Position numbers and translations under genes: made by a program. A stretch of DNA of 19,355 bases from Microbacterium sp. (GTDB taxonomy: Bacteria; Actinomycetota; Actinomycetes; Actinomycetales; Microbacteriaceae), in NCBI GenBank assembly GCA_003524435.1, contig DQHP01000109.1:12932-32286 (forward strand). The letters run 5' to 3'. A model generated the notes under the pieces. That model was given only the letters and a program-made list of their open reading frames with translations. It did not search any database and was not told the origin of the DNA. Positions 7,440-14,326 of the stretch are shown here, in pieces. Within the stretch, counting starts at the first letter, position 1. Each line of letters begins with the position of its first letter.

Positions 7440-8126
7440 CTACTTGCCCACCTTCAGCATGTAGCCGAAGCCCCGCTTCGTCTGGATGAGCGATTCTTCG
7501 GTGTGCGGGTCAATCTTGCGGCGCAGGTACGAGATGTAGCTCTCGACGATGCCGGCGTCGCCGTTGAAGTCGTACTCCCAGACATGATCAAGAATCTGCG
7601 CCTTCGACAGCACGCGGTTCGGGTTGAGCATGAGATAGCGCAGCAGCTTGAACTCGGTGGGGCTGAGCTCGATCGGTTCGTTATTGACGAACACATCGTG
7701 CGTGTCTTGGTCCATCGACAGTTCACCGGCGCGGATGATCGACTCTTCGTCCGCCTGCATCGTGCGACGCAGAATTGCCTGCGCGCGGGCGACTATCTCG
7801 TCGAGAGCGAACGGTTTGGTGACGTAGTCGTCGCCTCCGGCGTTGAGCCCCTCGATCTTGTCTTGCGTGTCATCCTTCGCCGTCAGGAACAGGATGGGAG
7901 CGGTGAATCCGGCGCCGCGCAGGCGCTTCGTCACGCTGAATCCGTTCATATCGGGAAGCATGACATCCAAGATGATGAGGTCAGGCTCCTCCTCAAGCAC
8001 AGCGGAGATTGTGGCGGCCCCGTTGGCGACCGTCTTCACCTGAAAACCGGCGAAGCTCAGGCCAGTGGAAAGCAGGTCGCGGATGTTCGGCTCGTCGTCG
8101 ACCACCAAGATGCGTGCATCAGTCAT
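7440..8126 (-). CDS. OmpR/PhoB-family response regulator (PhoP/TcrX-like)
   Basis: A 228-residue DNA-binding response regulator. The receiver domain (about 4-117) has the acidic pair D10/D11, phospho-acceptor D54 (LIILDVMLPDMNG), T82 and K104. The winged-helix output domain (about 132-225) has LSPTEFKLLRYLMLNPNRVLSKAQILDHVW and VVES-type recognition helix VESYISYLRRKID, ending RGFGYML. The sequence is close in pattern to mycobacterial PhoP and TcrX (DKIEGLNAGGDDYVTKPFALDEIVAR), so it belongs to that actinobacterial branch, but its targets cannot be read from here. It starts 18 bases after the XPB stop and seems to have its own leaderless promoter; the kinase follows at once. Confidence 0.95.
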   Translation of the reverse strand: MTDARILVVDDEPNIRDLLSTGLSFAGFQVKTVANGAATISAVLEEEPDLIILDVMLPDMNGFSVTKRLRGAGFTAPILFLTAKDDTQDKIEGLNAGGDDYVTKPFALDEIVARAQAILRRTMQADEESIIRAGELSMDQDTHDVFVNNEPIELSPTEFKLLRYLMLNPNRVLSKAQILDHVWEYDFNGDAGIVESYISYLRRKIDPHTEESLIQTKRGFGYMLKVGK

Positions 8127-8132
8127 GACCCC

Positions 8133-8138
8133 ATTATG
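8133..8138 (-). promoter_or_regulatory. candidate -10 box of a leaderless promoter (response regulator)
   Basis: CATAAT on the minus strand, six bases before the ATG at 8126. It is five of six to TATAAT, the best -10 match in the window, and no ribosome-binding site follows. It lies between the XPB stop and the regulator start, so the two-component operon can be transcribed apart from the helicase genes. Confidence 0.55.
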
Positions 8139-8144
8139 GTGACT

Positions 8145-9821
8145 TCAGTGATGCAGTGGCTGATTATCTTGCGGAGCGCCCGATAAATCGAGAGCGTCAG
8201 CGTCCAAAATCGTGTAGCTGTATCCCTGTTCGGCAAGGAAGCGCTGACGGTTCTGCGCGTAATCCTGGTCGATGGTGTCGCGAGCGATGAGCGTGTAGAA
8301 GCTGGCAGTGTGTCCAGACTCTTTTGGCCGCAGCAAGCGCCCGAGGCGCTGTGCTTCTTCTTGGCGTGAGCCAAAGGATCCTGAAACCTGGATGGCAACG
8401 GATGCTTCGGGGAGGTCGATCGAGAAGTTCGCGACCTTCGACACCACGAGCAGTTCGATTTCTCCTTCGCGGAACTTTTGGTAGAGCTCTTCTCGCTCGT
8501 CGATCGGGGTGGCGCCGGTGATTTGCGGTGCATTCAACGCCTCGGAGAGCGTCTCAAGCTGGTCGAGGTACTGACCGATCACGAGAATTCGTTCGCCAGG
8601 ATGCTTCGCGATCAGCTCGCGCACGGCATCGATCTTCGCAGGAGCGGAGGCTGCGATGCGATAGCGGTCATCGTCTGTCGCCGCGGCATATTCCATCCGG
8701 TCATCCGGTGGGAGATCGACGCGCACCTCGTAGCACGCAGCGGGGGAGATGAAGCCCTGCGCTTCGATCTGCTTCCACGGGGCGTCGAAGCGCTTGGGCC
8801 CGATCAGGCTGAACACATCGCCCTCACGCCCGTCCTCGCGCACGAGGGTTGCGGTGAGGCCGATTCGGCGACGCGCCTGCAGATCAGCGGTCAGTTTGAA
8901 GACAGGAGCGGGGAGCAGATGCACCTCGTCATAGATGATCAGCCCCCAATCGAGCGCATCCAGCAGCGCGAGGTGCGCGTACTGTCCCTTCCGCTTCGCC
9001 GTCAGGATCTGGTAGGTCGCGATCGTCACCGGCTTGACTTCTTTGACCTGGCCGGAGTACTCGCCAATTTCTTCGGGCGTGAGAGAGGTGCGCTTGAGGA
9101 GCTCGTCACGCCACTGCCGGGCCGAAACCGTGTTCGTGACGAGAATCAGCGTCGTGGTCTTCGTTGCCGCCATGGCGCCAGCGCCGACGATCGTCTTTCC
9201 CGCGCCACAGGGCAGCACGACAACGCCTGAGCCGTCCTTTGAATAAGCATCGACGGCGTCTTGCTGGTACGGGCGAATCTGCCAGCCGTCTTCTGCCAGC
9301 TCAATTTCGTGCGGGGTTCCCGGCGTGTAGCCGGCGAGGTCTTCGGCAGGCCAGCCGATCTTGAGGAGTTCTTGTTTGATCTGCCCCCGCGCCCACGCGT
9401 CAACGACATAGCTGTCGGGAGAGGGATGCCCGATCAGTAGGGGCTGGATGCGCTTGTTGTTAGCGACCTGTGTCAGGACAGCAGGATCAGTGGCGCGCAG
9501 CAGTAGCGTGCCTTCATCATCTCGCTCAATGACCAGACGCCCGTAGCGGTTGACGGTCTCTTGAAGATCAACCGACACCGACGGCGGTACAGGGAAACGT
9601 GACCACCGCTCCAACGTCTCGAGCATGTCGTCCGCGGTGTGCCCGGCGGCACGCGCGTTCCACAGGCCCAGGCGAGTGATCCGATACGTGTGGATGTGCT
9701 CGGGGGCACGCTCAAGCTCAGCGAAGATCGCGAGTTCGTGACGGGCGCTCTCAGCGTCCGCATGTGCGACTTCGAGCAGGACGGTGCGGTCGCTCTGGAC
9801 GATCAGTGGGCCATCAGACAT
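8145..9821 (-). CDS. DNA repair helicase XPB (superfamily 2)
   Basis: A 558-residue bacterial XPB. Parts in order: an N-terminal helicase-associated region (about 1-130); an XPB damage-recognition-like region (about 130-180); the first ATPase domain with a Q-motif-like IRPYQQDAV, Walker A PCGAGKT (204-210), Walker B DEVH (298-301), TAT (323-325) and the XPB-specific RED loop at 328-330 (LVRED); and the second ATPase domain with motif VI QRLGRLLR (491-498). The family unwinds DNA 3' to 5' and is linked to repair in archaea and eukaryotes; in Actinobacteria it is common but its role is not settled. A TAGACT box lies eight bases before the ATG, suggesting its own leaderless start. It is downstream of the helicase-associated gene, which may be its partner. 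Confidence 0.95.
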   Translation of the reverse strand: MSDGPLIVQSDRTVLLEVAHADAESARHELAIFAELERAPEHIHTYRITRLGLWNARAAGHTADDMLETLERWSRFPVPPSVSVDLQETVNRYGRLVIERDDEGTLLLRATDPAVLTQVANNKRIQPLLIGHPSPDSYVVDAWARGQIKQELLKIGWPAEDLAGYTPGTPHEIELAEDGWQIRPYQQDAVDAYSKDGSGVVVLPCGAGKTIVGAGAMAATKTTTLILVTNTVSARQWRDELLKRTSLTPEEIGEYSGQVKEVKPVTIATYQILTAKRKGQYAHLALLDALDWGLIIYDEVHLLPAPVFKLTADLQARRRIGLTATLVREDGREGDVFSLIGPKRFDAPWKQIEAQGFISPAACYEVRVDLPPDDRMEYAAATDDDRYRIAASAPAKIDAVRELIAKHPGERILVIGQYLDQLETLSEALNAPQITGATPIDEREELYQKFREGEIELLVVSKVANFSIDLPEASVAIQVSGSFGSRQEEAQRLGRLLRPKESGHTASFYTLIARDTIDQDYAQNRQRFLAEQGYSYTILDADALDLSGAPQDNQPLHH

Positions 9822-9829
9822 AACGGTCC

Positions 9830-9835
9830 AGTCTA
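9830..9835 (-). promoter_or_regulatory. candidate -10 box before XPB
   Basis: TAGACT on the minus strand, eight bases ahead of the XPB start codon, without a clear ribosome site between. This is compatible with leaderless or nearly leaderless transcription. Confidence 0.4.
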
Positions 9836-9841
9836 ACGCCC

Positions 9842-11644
9842 CTACGCACCCGAGGATCCGACCCCTGAGCCTGAGGATCCGACCCCTGAGCCTGCCGAAG
9901 GGTCGACGACGTAGGCGGAGCGGATGCTCTTGACGGGCAAGGTGCGTTCGACATCTGCGGCGCGATCACGTCCGCGCAATCTTCCTCCGCCGAGACCGCT
10001 CGCCTCAAGAAGTAGTGCGCGCGTTGAGCCATCTGGCATCCCGACCTCTACGTGCAATACCGCTTTGGCGCGCACGGCGGCTTCCAACTCGCGGTCCAGC
10101 CACGCAGCATCCGCATCGGGGCCCTGCTGCGCGCGCAACCTCGCGATCAGCGTGTCATAGGAGCGCGGTTCTTCTGCGGCTGGAGAGGAAGGCGGGTTGC
10201 GGTCGACGATCCGCGGCCTGCCATCGTCACCGACGATCGCTGCGGGATATCGAGCATCTGTCAGTGCCCAATACACAGTGTCGCGGCCAACGCGAGAGTT
10301 GAGGGCGTCGCCGTCTCGCACGAGGCCGAGCGGGCGTAGCGACTGATCGATGCCGAGGGCATCCAACAGAGTCGCGTCGACACTCGTGACGCGAGTACGG
10401 CCGGAGTCAGCATCGGTGAATACGCGCACGAGTCCGTGACGCTGGGCCGTCTGCGTGACGAGGTACTCGAGAGGCTGGGGGATGCCGGTGAGGGAAAGTT
10501 CTCCCAAAAACTCGAGAATCGAGCTCGCTGTTTCACCAGCGGCGAGAGCGTGTGACACAGATTCGGCCGTGAATCGGTAGGACGATGCTTGCGCTGCGGA
10601 TTCGCGCACTGCAATGCCGCGCAGTCGCACATCAAGTGCGGGGGCGAGCGCGCCGGGCGCGATTGCCGAGAGGTCGTTCTGCAGAAAGATTCGATCAACC
10701 TCAGCGGGCAGCATCCGCTGGAGGGCTTCTGCATCTGCCGGAGCGCCCTCGTGCAATGCGACCGCCCACGCTGGTTCGGTACCGTCGTCGGCAACGAGTC
10801 CGAGTAAGCGAGCGCGCTCAGCCAGCGTTGCGGCGCGCTCGTCCCACGACGGGTCCCATGGATGCTGATCGGGCCATTGCACCATCGGAAGCCAACCGCC
10901 GTCTGCGCTCCGCAATCCGCGTGGCAACGCGGATCGGAATCCTTCGGCAATGTGCGCCCAGCGCTCGGACGCCGCAAGACGCAGCCATTCTTCGCCTGCG
11001 GCGCTGAGCCGGAGTTTGCGGTCATTGACAGATACCAGCGCTGCGTCGCCTGCGAGAGCAACAAGCTCGTCGATGACGTCGACGGGAAGGCCAGCTTCTG
11101 CCATTCGACGTTTCTCACCCGCGGCGAGATTGCCACTGGTGAGAAGAGCCAATGCTGTCTCTCTGGCCATGAGCAGCACATCGGCAATAGCCGCGACACT
11201 CGTAAACGCTCGTTCGGCAGCATGCGCTGCCGCAGGCTCTGTCGCCGGAACGGCGACGTTGTTCGTGAGGGATGCTGCTGGCACACTCCGCGATGCCACG
11301 GCATCGATGACCGGGGGATGCGGCGTGCCGCCGGGGCGCAGCAGCGCGAGAGCAATGAGGGTGTCTCTCGCGTCATCGCTGTCTGATGGGGCGGTGGTCT
11401 CGTCAGTCTCGCCGATCTCGCCGGTCTCGGCCTCGACAGCGCGGCGCAGTGCGACGGCTTCTACACGCGTCAGTTGCGGCAGCATCCGCTCAATTGAGGC
11501 GGGATCCAGGAGCCCCTCAGCGGCATCGAAAAAATCGGACCACGGCACATCGGTACGCACTCCGCGCGCTTCAAAAAGGGCGGCCAGCTGCGAATCAGAT
11601 TCGGCGGCCAGCCAGACTGCGAGCGGGCGGGCGTGTGTGCTCAT
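9842..11644 (-). CDS. helicase-associated (Helicase_C_3/XPB-Ssl2-like) protein without ATPase motifs
   Basis: A 600-residue protein of the actinobacterial helicase-associated family that sits beside XPB. It has an N-terminal region (VWLAAESDSQLAALFEARGV), winged-helix-like middle parts (EEWLRLAASERWAHIAEGF), the FLQNDLSAIAPGAL segment typical of the XPB/Ssl2-like domain, and a C-terminal WYL-like strand set (ALLLEASGLGGGRLRGRD, then RSAYVV). No Walker A or DEAD box is present, so it cannot hydrolyse ATP by itself and may be a regulatory or DNA-binding partner of XPB (inference). The ATG at 11644 is two bases after the stop of the small membrane protein gene; a longer frame to 11761 overlaps that gene and is rejected. 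The last about 18 residues are a Gly/Ser repeat coded by a repetitive DNA element. Confidence 0.88.
   Translation of the reverse strand: MSTHARPLAVWLAAESDSQLAALFEARGVRTDVPWSDFFDAAEGLLDPASIERMLPQLTRVEAVALRRAVEAETGEIGETDETTAPSDSDDARDTLIALALLRPGGTPHPPVIDAVASRSVPAASLTNNVAVPATEPAAAHAAERAFTSVAAIADVLLMARETALALLTSGNLAAGEKRRMAEAGLPVDVIDELVALAGDAALVSVNDRKLRLSAAGEEWLRLAASERWAHIAEGFRSALPRGLRSADGGWLPMVQWPDQHPWDPSWDERAATLAERARLLGLVADDGTEPAWAVALHEGAPADAEALQRMLPAEVDRIFLQNDLSAIAPGALAPALDVRLRGIAVRESAAQASSYRFTAESVSHALAAGETASSILEFLGELSLTGIPQPLEYLVTQTAQRHGLVRVFTDADSGRTRVTSVDATLLDALGIDQSLRPLGLVRDGDALNSRVGRDTVYWALTDARYPAAIVGDDGRPRIVDRNPPSSPAAEEPRSYDTLIARLRAQQGPDADAAWLDRELEAAVRAKAVLHVEVGMPDGSTRALLLEASGLGGGRLRGRDRAADVERTLPVKSIRSAYVVDPSAGSGVGSSGSGVGSSGA
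9852..9893. repeat. 21-bp direct repeat, two perfect tandem copies
   Basis: Two adjacent identical copies, 9852-9872 and 9873-9893, at the 3' end of the helicase-associated gene. They code the seven-residue unit SGSGVGS twice on the minus strand. The second copy runs into the REP-like inverted repeat that follows. Confidence 0.95.
9880..9905. repeat. REP-like palindromic element
   Basis: CGACCC and GGGTCG arms of six bases enclose the core CTGAGCCTGCCGAA. Cores of the form CTGAGC(C/T)TG(T/C)CGAA are, to my knowledge, frequent interspersed repeats in Microbacteriaceae and related genomes. A related core with different arms occurs at 16268-16289. Confidence 0.65.
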
Positions 11645-11646
11645 CG

Positions 11647-11922
11647 TCACGAGCGCGTGGTGGCGCGCCCCTTTCGAATGAAGCTCATCACCAGCAGCAC
11701 GATGATCATCACGAACGCGATGGGCAGGCCCCACATCGGGATCGCGGCAACGATCGGCCACACGCCGGAGCCAAACGCGTGTTGGTCCATTCCAGCCGCG
11801 CTACCGATGATGATCGCGAAGAAAGAAATCACCGAGAGTGCAGCGAGCGTCAATGCCGTGAAGGCGAGGATGCGATCCACTCGACGGACGGGAACTTCTG
11901 GCCCCGAATTCTGCGTGCTCAT
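11647..11922 (-). CDS. small two-helix membrane protein of unknown function
   Basis: A 91-residue protein with two strong hydrophobic segments, at about residues 17-42 (ILAFTALTLAALSVISFFAI) and 55-82 (WPIVAAIPMWGLPIAFVMII), a short loop with GMDQHAFGSG between them, and basic residues at both ends (VRRVDR and RKGRATTRS), so both termini are probably cytosolic. I do not recognise a named family. It is the first gene of the minus-strand group and its stop is two bases from the start of the helicase-associated gene, which implies translational coupling. A TAAGCT box lies seven bases before its ATG, and only a weak GAGA sequence stands in the ribosome-site position. Confidence 0.75.
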   Translation of the reverse strand: MSTQNSGPEVPVRRVDRILAFTALTLAALSVISFFAIIIGSAAGMDQHAFGSGVWPIVAAIPMWGLPIAFVMIIVLLVMSFIRKGRATTRS

Positions 11923-11929
11923 TCGTCTC

Positions 11930-11935
11930 AGCTTA
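11930..11935 (-). promoter_or_regulatory. candidate -10 box of a leaderless promoter (membrane protein-helicase group)
   Basis: TAAGCT on the minus strand, seven bases before the ATG at 11922. It would drive the membrane protein and the coupled helicase-associated gene. Confidence 0.4.
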
Positions 11936-11951
11936 GTGCCTGGAACACCGG

Positions 11952-11957
11952 TAGGCT
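11952..11957 (+). promoter_or_regulatory. possible -10 box for the cold-shock gene
   Basis: TAGGCT matches TANNNT and lies 60 bases before the cold-shock gene start, in the 95-base divergent gap. No good -35 box is found at 16-19 bases upstream, so the call rests on the hexamer and its position. Transcripts from here would have a leader of roughly 50 bases, as is common for cold-shock genes. Confidence 0.3.
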
Positions 11958-12017
11958 GGGGGAGGCCGCAGATACGCGCGCCTTCTTTCCAGCACCATCA
12001 CACAGCGAGGTTCTCCC

Positions 12018-12398
12018 ATGCCCACCGGCAAGGTCAGGTTCTACGACGATGAGAAGGGGTTTGGCTTCATCGCAAGCGATGAAGGCCAGGACGTCTTCCT
12101 GCACGCCTCAGCCCTGCCCGCAGATACTGCGGTCAAACAGGGTGCCCGAGTGGAGTTCGGCGTCGCCGACGGTAAGCGCGGGCTCCAAGCGCTTTCCGTA
12201 CGCATCCTCGATGCTCCTGTCAGCCTTGCGAAAGCGAAGCGCAAGCCCGCAGATGACATGGCGATCATTCTCGAAGACCTCGTGAAGGTCCTCGACAGCA
12301 TCGGCGGCGATCTGCGACGCGGTCGCTATCCCTCCTCTGGGCACGGACGCAAGGTCGCAGCAATGCTGCGCAAGGTTGCAGAGGATCTCGATGCCTGA
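12018..12398 (+). CDS. cold-shock-domain protein with a C-terminal extension
   Basis: A 126-residue protein. The first 65 or so residues are a cold-shock OB fold with RNP1 KGFGFI (residues 13-18) and RNP2 DVFLH (25-29), which bind single-stranded RNA or DNA. Unlike the 67-residue CspA type, it carries about 60 more residues with KRKP, two predicted helices (DDMAIILEDLVKVLDSIGGDL and AAMLRKVAEDLDA) and a basic loop; this longer form is common in Actinobacteria and its added function is unknown. GAGG stands seven bases before the ATG. The last eight bases overlap the DUF3027 gene start, so the two are translated together. Confidence 0.92.
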   Translation: MPTGKVRFYDDEKGFGFIASDEGQDVFLHASALPADTAVKQGARVEFGVADGKRGLQALSVRILDAPVSLAKAKRKPADDMAIILEDLVKVLDSIGGDLRRGRYPSSGHGRKVAAMLRKVAEDLDA

Positions 12399-13011
12399 TG
12401 TCGACGCACGTCTAACTGGCGCACACGACCTCGCGCTCGCCGCGCTGCATGAGATCACGCCTGCCTCGACGGTCGGCCCTCCTGCGGGCTACCTCGCGGA
12501 GGATGACGGATCGGTGTCGTTGCGCTTTGAGAACCGCCTCCCCGGCTATCCAGGCTGGTTTTGGACGGTCACTGTGGCAAGCGTCGAGGACGCTGAGCCG
12601 ACCGTGCTCGAGGCTGAGCTGATGCCTGCTGACGGCGCCCTGCTGGCTCCGGAATGGGTGCCGTGGGCCGAGCGTCTGGCCGAATACCGTGCGCACCAGG
12701 TCGAGCTTGCGGAGCAAGCAGCGGCTACTGCAGCTGAGGCCGGCGATTCGGATTCTGAAGGTGAGTCAGACGATTCTGGCGAGGACGAGTCAGACGACGA
12801 CGACCTCGGCGATGACGAGCTCAGCGACGACGACGACCTCGACGAGGACGACGATGACCTCGACGAAGACGATGACCCGTCAGAATCGCGAGTACTGCAC
12901 GCCGGAGACCTTGATGGCGTAGACATCGACGAACTCGATGACTCAGCGGCTGATGACTCTGACGAGGACGACTCCGACTCCCATGAGGACGACTCCGACG
13001 AAGAGGAGTAG
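12391..13011 (+). CDS. DUF3027 protein with a long acidic tail
   Basis: A 206-residue protein. The first half is the DUF3027 core (AHDLALAALHEITPASTVG, then GYPGWFWTVTVASVEDAEPTVLEAELMPADGALLAPEWVPWAERL). From about residue 115 to the end it is an almost uninterrupted Asp/Glu/Ser tail with short breaks (ESRVLHAGDLDGVDIDEL), probably disordered. Acidic tails of this kind often act as nucleic-acid mimics or electrostatic brakes; coupled to a cold-shock protein that binds nucleic acid, this suggests partnership, but that is inference. The ATG at 12391 is chosen because AGAGGA lies five bases upstream; a TTG at 12376 would add five residues. Function of DUF3027 is unknown. Confidence 0.87.
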   Translation: MPDVDARLTGAHDLALAALHEITPASTVGPPAGYLAEDDGSVSLRFENRLPGYPGWFWTVTVASVEDAEPTVLEAELMPADGALLAPEWVPWAERLAEYRAHQVELAEQAAATAAEAGDSDSEGESDDSGEDESDDDDLGDDELSDDDDLDEDDDDLDEDDDPSESRVLHAGDLDGVDIDELDDSAADDSDEDDSDSHEDDSDEEE

Positions 13012-13082
13012 CTCGCGCTACTGGTTTCCTGGTTCGTGCTGCTGTTCTTCTCTCACGCGGCCGAAATTTCGATAGCGCGAGC
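13011..13082. repeat. 10-bp inverted repeat with a 52-base loop between convergent genes
   Basis: GCTCGCGCTA at 13011-13020 and TAGCGCGAGC at 13073-13082 are perfect complements. The interval also holds the palindrome CGAAATTTCG (13062-13071). It fills most of the gap between the DUF3027 and serC stops. It could be a terminator of unusual shape or a tiny mobile relic with terminal repeats. Confidence 0.6.
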
Positions 13083-13109
13083 GGAGATGAGCAGCGCGAA
13101 CGTGTCCTG

Positions 13110-14222
13110 CTAGGACGCGGTGTTAGCGAGCACGTAGTCGATCGAGCGGATGAGCTGGCGCACATCATCTGGCTCGATCGAGACGAACGTCGCGACACGC
13201 AGTTGGTTGCGGCCAAGCTTGCGGTAAGGCTCGGTGTCGACGATACCGTTCGCGCGCAGGGTCTTAGCGATTCCGGCCGCGTCGATCTTGTCGTCGAAGT
13301 CGATCGTGACAACGACAGGTGAGCGGTGCGCAGGATCCGTCACGAACGGGGTCGCGACAGTGGATGCTTCGGCCCAGTCATACAACGCCGAGGACGACTC
13401 CGCTGTGCGGCCACCAGCCCAGGCGAGGCCGCCGTTGCCGTTGATCCACTTCAGCTGGGTGTCCAGCAGGTGCAGCGTGGTCAGAGCCGGAGTGTTCAGG
13501 GTCTGGTTGAGGCGCGAGTTGTCGACAGCGTTCTTGAGGCTCAAGAACTCGGGGATGTAACGATCGGATGCGGCGATCCGCTCGATCCGCTCAATCGCAG
13601 CTGGCGACATGGCGGCAAACCACAGGCCGCCATCTGAGCCGAGGTTCTTCTGCGGTGCGAAGTAGTAGACATCAGCCTGCGTGACGTCGAAGTCGATTCC
13701 GCCCGCAGCGCTGGTGGCGTCAATCACCGTGAGAGCGCCCTCGGCGGCTACGCGCTCGACGGGGGCCGCGACTCCGGTGGAGGTTTCGTTGTGAGGCCAC
13801 GCGTAGACATCGACGCCTTCGACAACCTCAGGGGCGATGAGAGAACCGGGCTCTGCGCTGCGTACGTCAGGGGCCTGGAGCCACGGAGCGCCAGCTGCCT
13901 TGGCGAACTTGCCGCCGAACTCGCCGAAGGTGAGGTTCTGGCTGCGACGTTCGATGAGGCCGAATGCCGCAGCATCCCAAAACGCGGTTGAGCCACCGTT
14001 GCCGAGCACAATCTCGTATCCCTCGGGGATGCGCAGCAAATCAGCGAATTGCTCGCGGACGCTGCCGACGAGGTTCTTCACTGCGGCCTGCCGGTGCGAA
14101 GTGCCGAGGATGCTGGCACCAGAAGTGACCAGCTCTTCGAGCTGCGCTGCGCGCACCTTCGAAGGACCGCAGCCGAAACGGCCGTCAACGGGCAGGAGGT
14201 CACGTGGAATCTCGATCGCCAT
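13110..14222 (-). CDS. serC: phosphoserine aminotransferase SerC
   Basis: A 370-residue PLP-dependent fold-type I aminotransferase that converts 3-phosphohydroxypyruvate and glutamate to phosphoserine and 2-oxoglutarate in serine biosynthesis. The actinobacterial form is recognised by the N-terminal DGRFGCGPSKVR, LGTSHRQAAVKN, the GNGGSTAFWDAA cofactor-phosphate region (74-85), HNETSTGV (144-151), IDATSAAGG (167-175), and the PLP lysine K192 in FAPQKNLGSDGG. The end (RLGRNQLRVATFVSIEPDDVRQLIRSIDYVL) is also typical. Length is normal. The ATG at 14222 has no ribosome-binding site but a TAGAAT box six bases upstream, so the mRNA is probably leaderless. It is divergent from the DtxR-type gene, with a perfect dyad between them. 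Confidence 0.96.
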   Translation of the reverse strand: MAIEIPRDLLPVDGRFGCGPSKVRAAQLEELVTSGASILGTSHRQAAVKNLVGSVREQFADLLRIPEGYEIVLGNGGSTAFWDAAAFGLIERRSQNLTFGEFGGKFAKAAGAPWLQAPDVRSAEPGSLIAPEVVEGVDVYAWPHNETSTGVAAPVERVAAEGALTVIDATSAAGGIDFDVTQADVYYFAPQKNLGSDGGLWFAAMSPAAIERIERIAASDRYIPEFLSLKNAVDNSRLNQTLNTPALTTLHLLDTQLKWINGNGGLAWAGGRTAESSSALYDWAEASTVATPFVTDPAHRSPVVVTIDFDDKIDAAGIAKTLRANGIVDTEPYRKLGRNQLRVATFVSIEPDDVRQLIRSIDYVLANTAS

Positions 14223-14228
14223 GGCTCG

Positions 14229-14234
14229 ATTCTA
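14229..14234 (-). promoter_or_regulatory. candidate -10 box of a leaderless promoter (serC)
   Basis: TAGAAT on the minus strand (five of six to TATAAT), six bases before the serC ATG. The dyad at 14244-14276 covers the place where the -35 contact would lie. Confidence 0.6.
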
Positions 14235-14243
14235 GGGGCGTGC

Positions 14244-14276
14244 CAGGGGTGCGCGTTCCACCGTGACGCACCCCTG
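14244..14276. promoter_or_regulatory. perfect 10-bp dyad in the serC-dtxR gap
   Basis: CAGGGGTGCG (14244-14253) and CGCACCCCTG (14267-14276) are perfect inverted copies separated by 13 bases. It lies just upstream of the serC -10 box and 11 bases before the iron-box-like site. No T tract follows on either side, so an operator is more likely than a terminator. Confidence 0.5.
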
Positions 14277-14287
14277 ACGTCTGTGCA

Positions 14288-14306
14288 GGAAGGTAGGCTT
14301 ACCTAA
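14288..14306 (-). promoter_or_regulatory. DtxR/IdeR iron-box-like operator
   Basis: Read on the minus strand, TTAGGTAAGCCTACCTTCC agrees with the 19-bp DtxR consensus TTAGGTTAGCCTAACCTAA at 14 positions, 12 of them in the first 13. The AGGT and ACCT half-sites are six instead of seven bases apart. It lies 20 bases before the DtxR-type gene, so autoregulation is likely; a TAGGCT -10-like box is embedded in it on the plus strand. Confidence 0.6.
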
Positions 14307-14326
14307 GACGACCCGGAGGGACAGAC

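Noticed and set aside
6605..7489. 294-codon plus-strand frame across the kinase gene
   Set aside because: Antisense shadow of the histidine kinase, whose domains are complete on the other strand.
11645..11761. 39-residue N-terminal extension of the helicase-associated protein
   Set aside because: It overlaps the small membrane protein gene out of frame, while ATG at 11644 sits two bases after that gene's stop, a normal coupled start.
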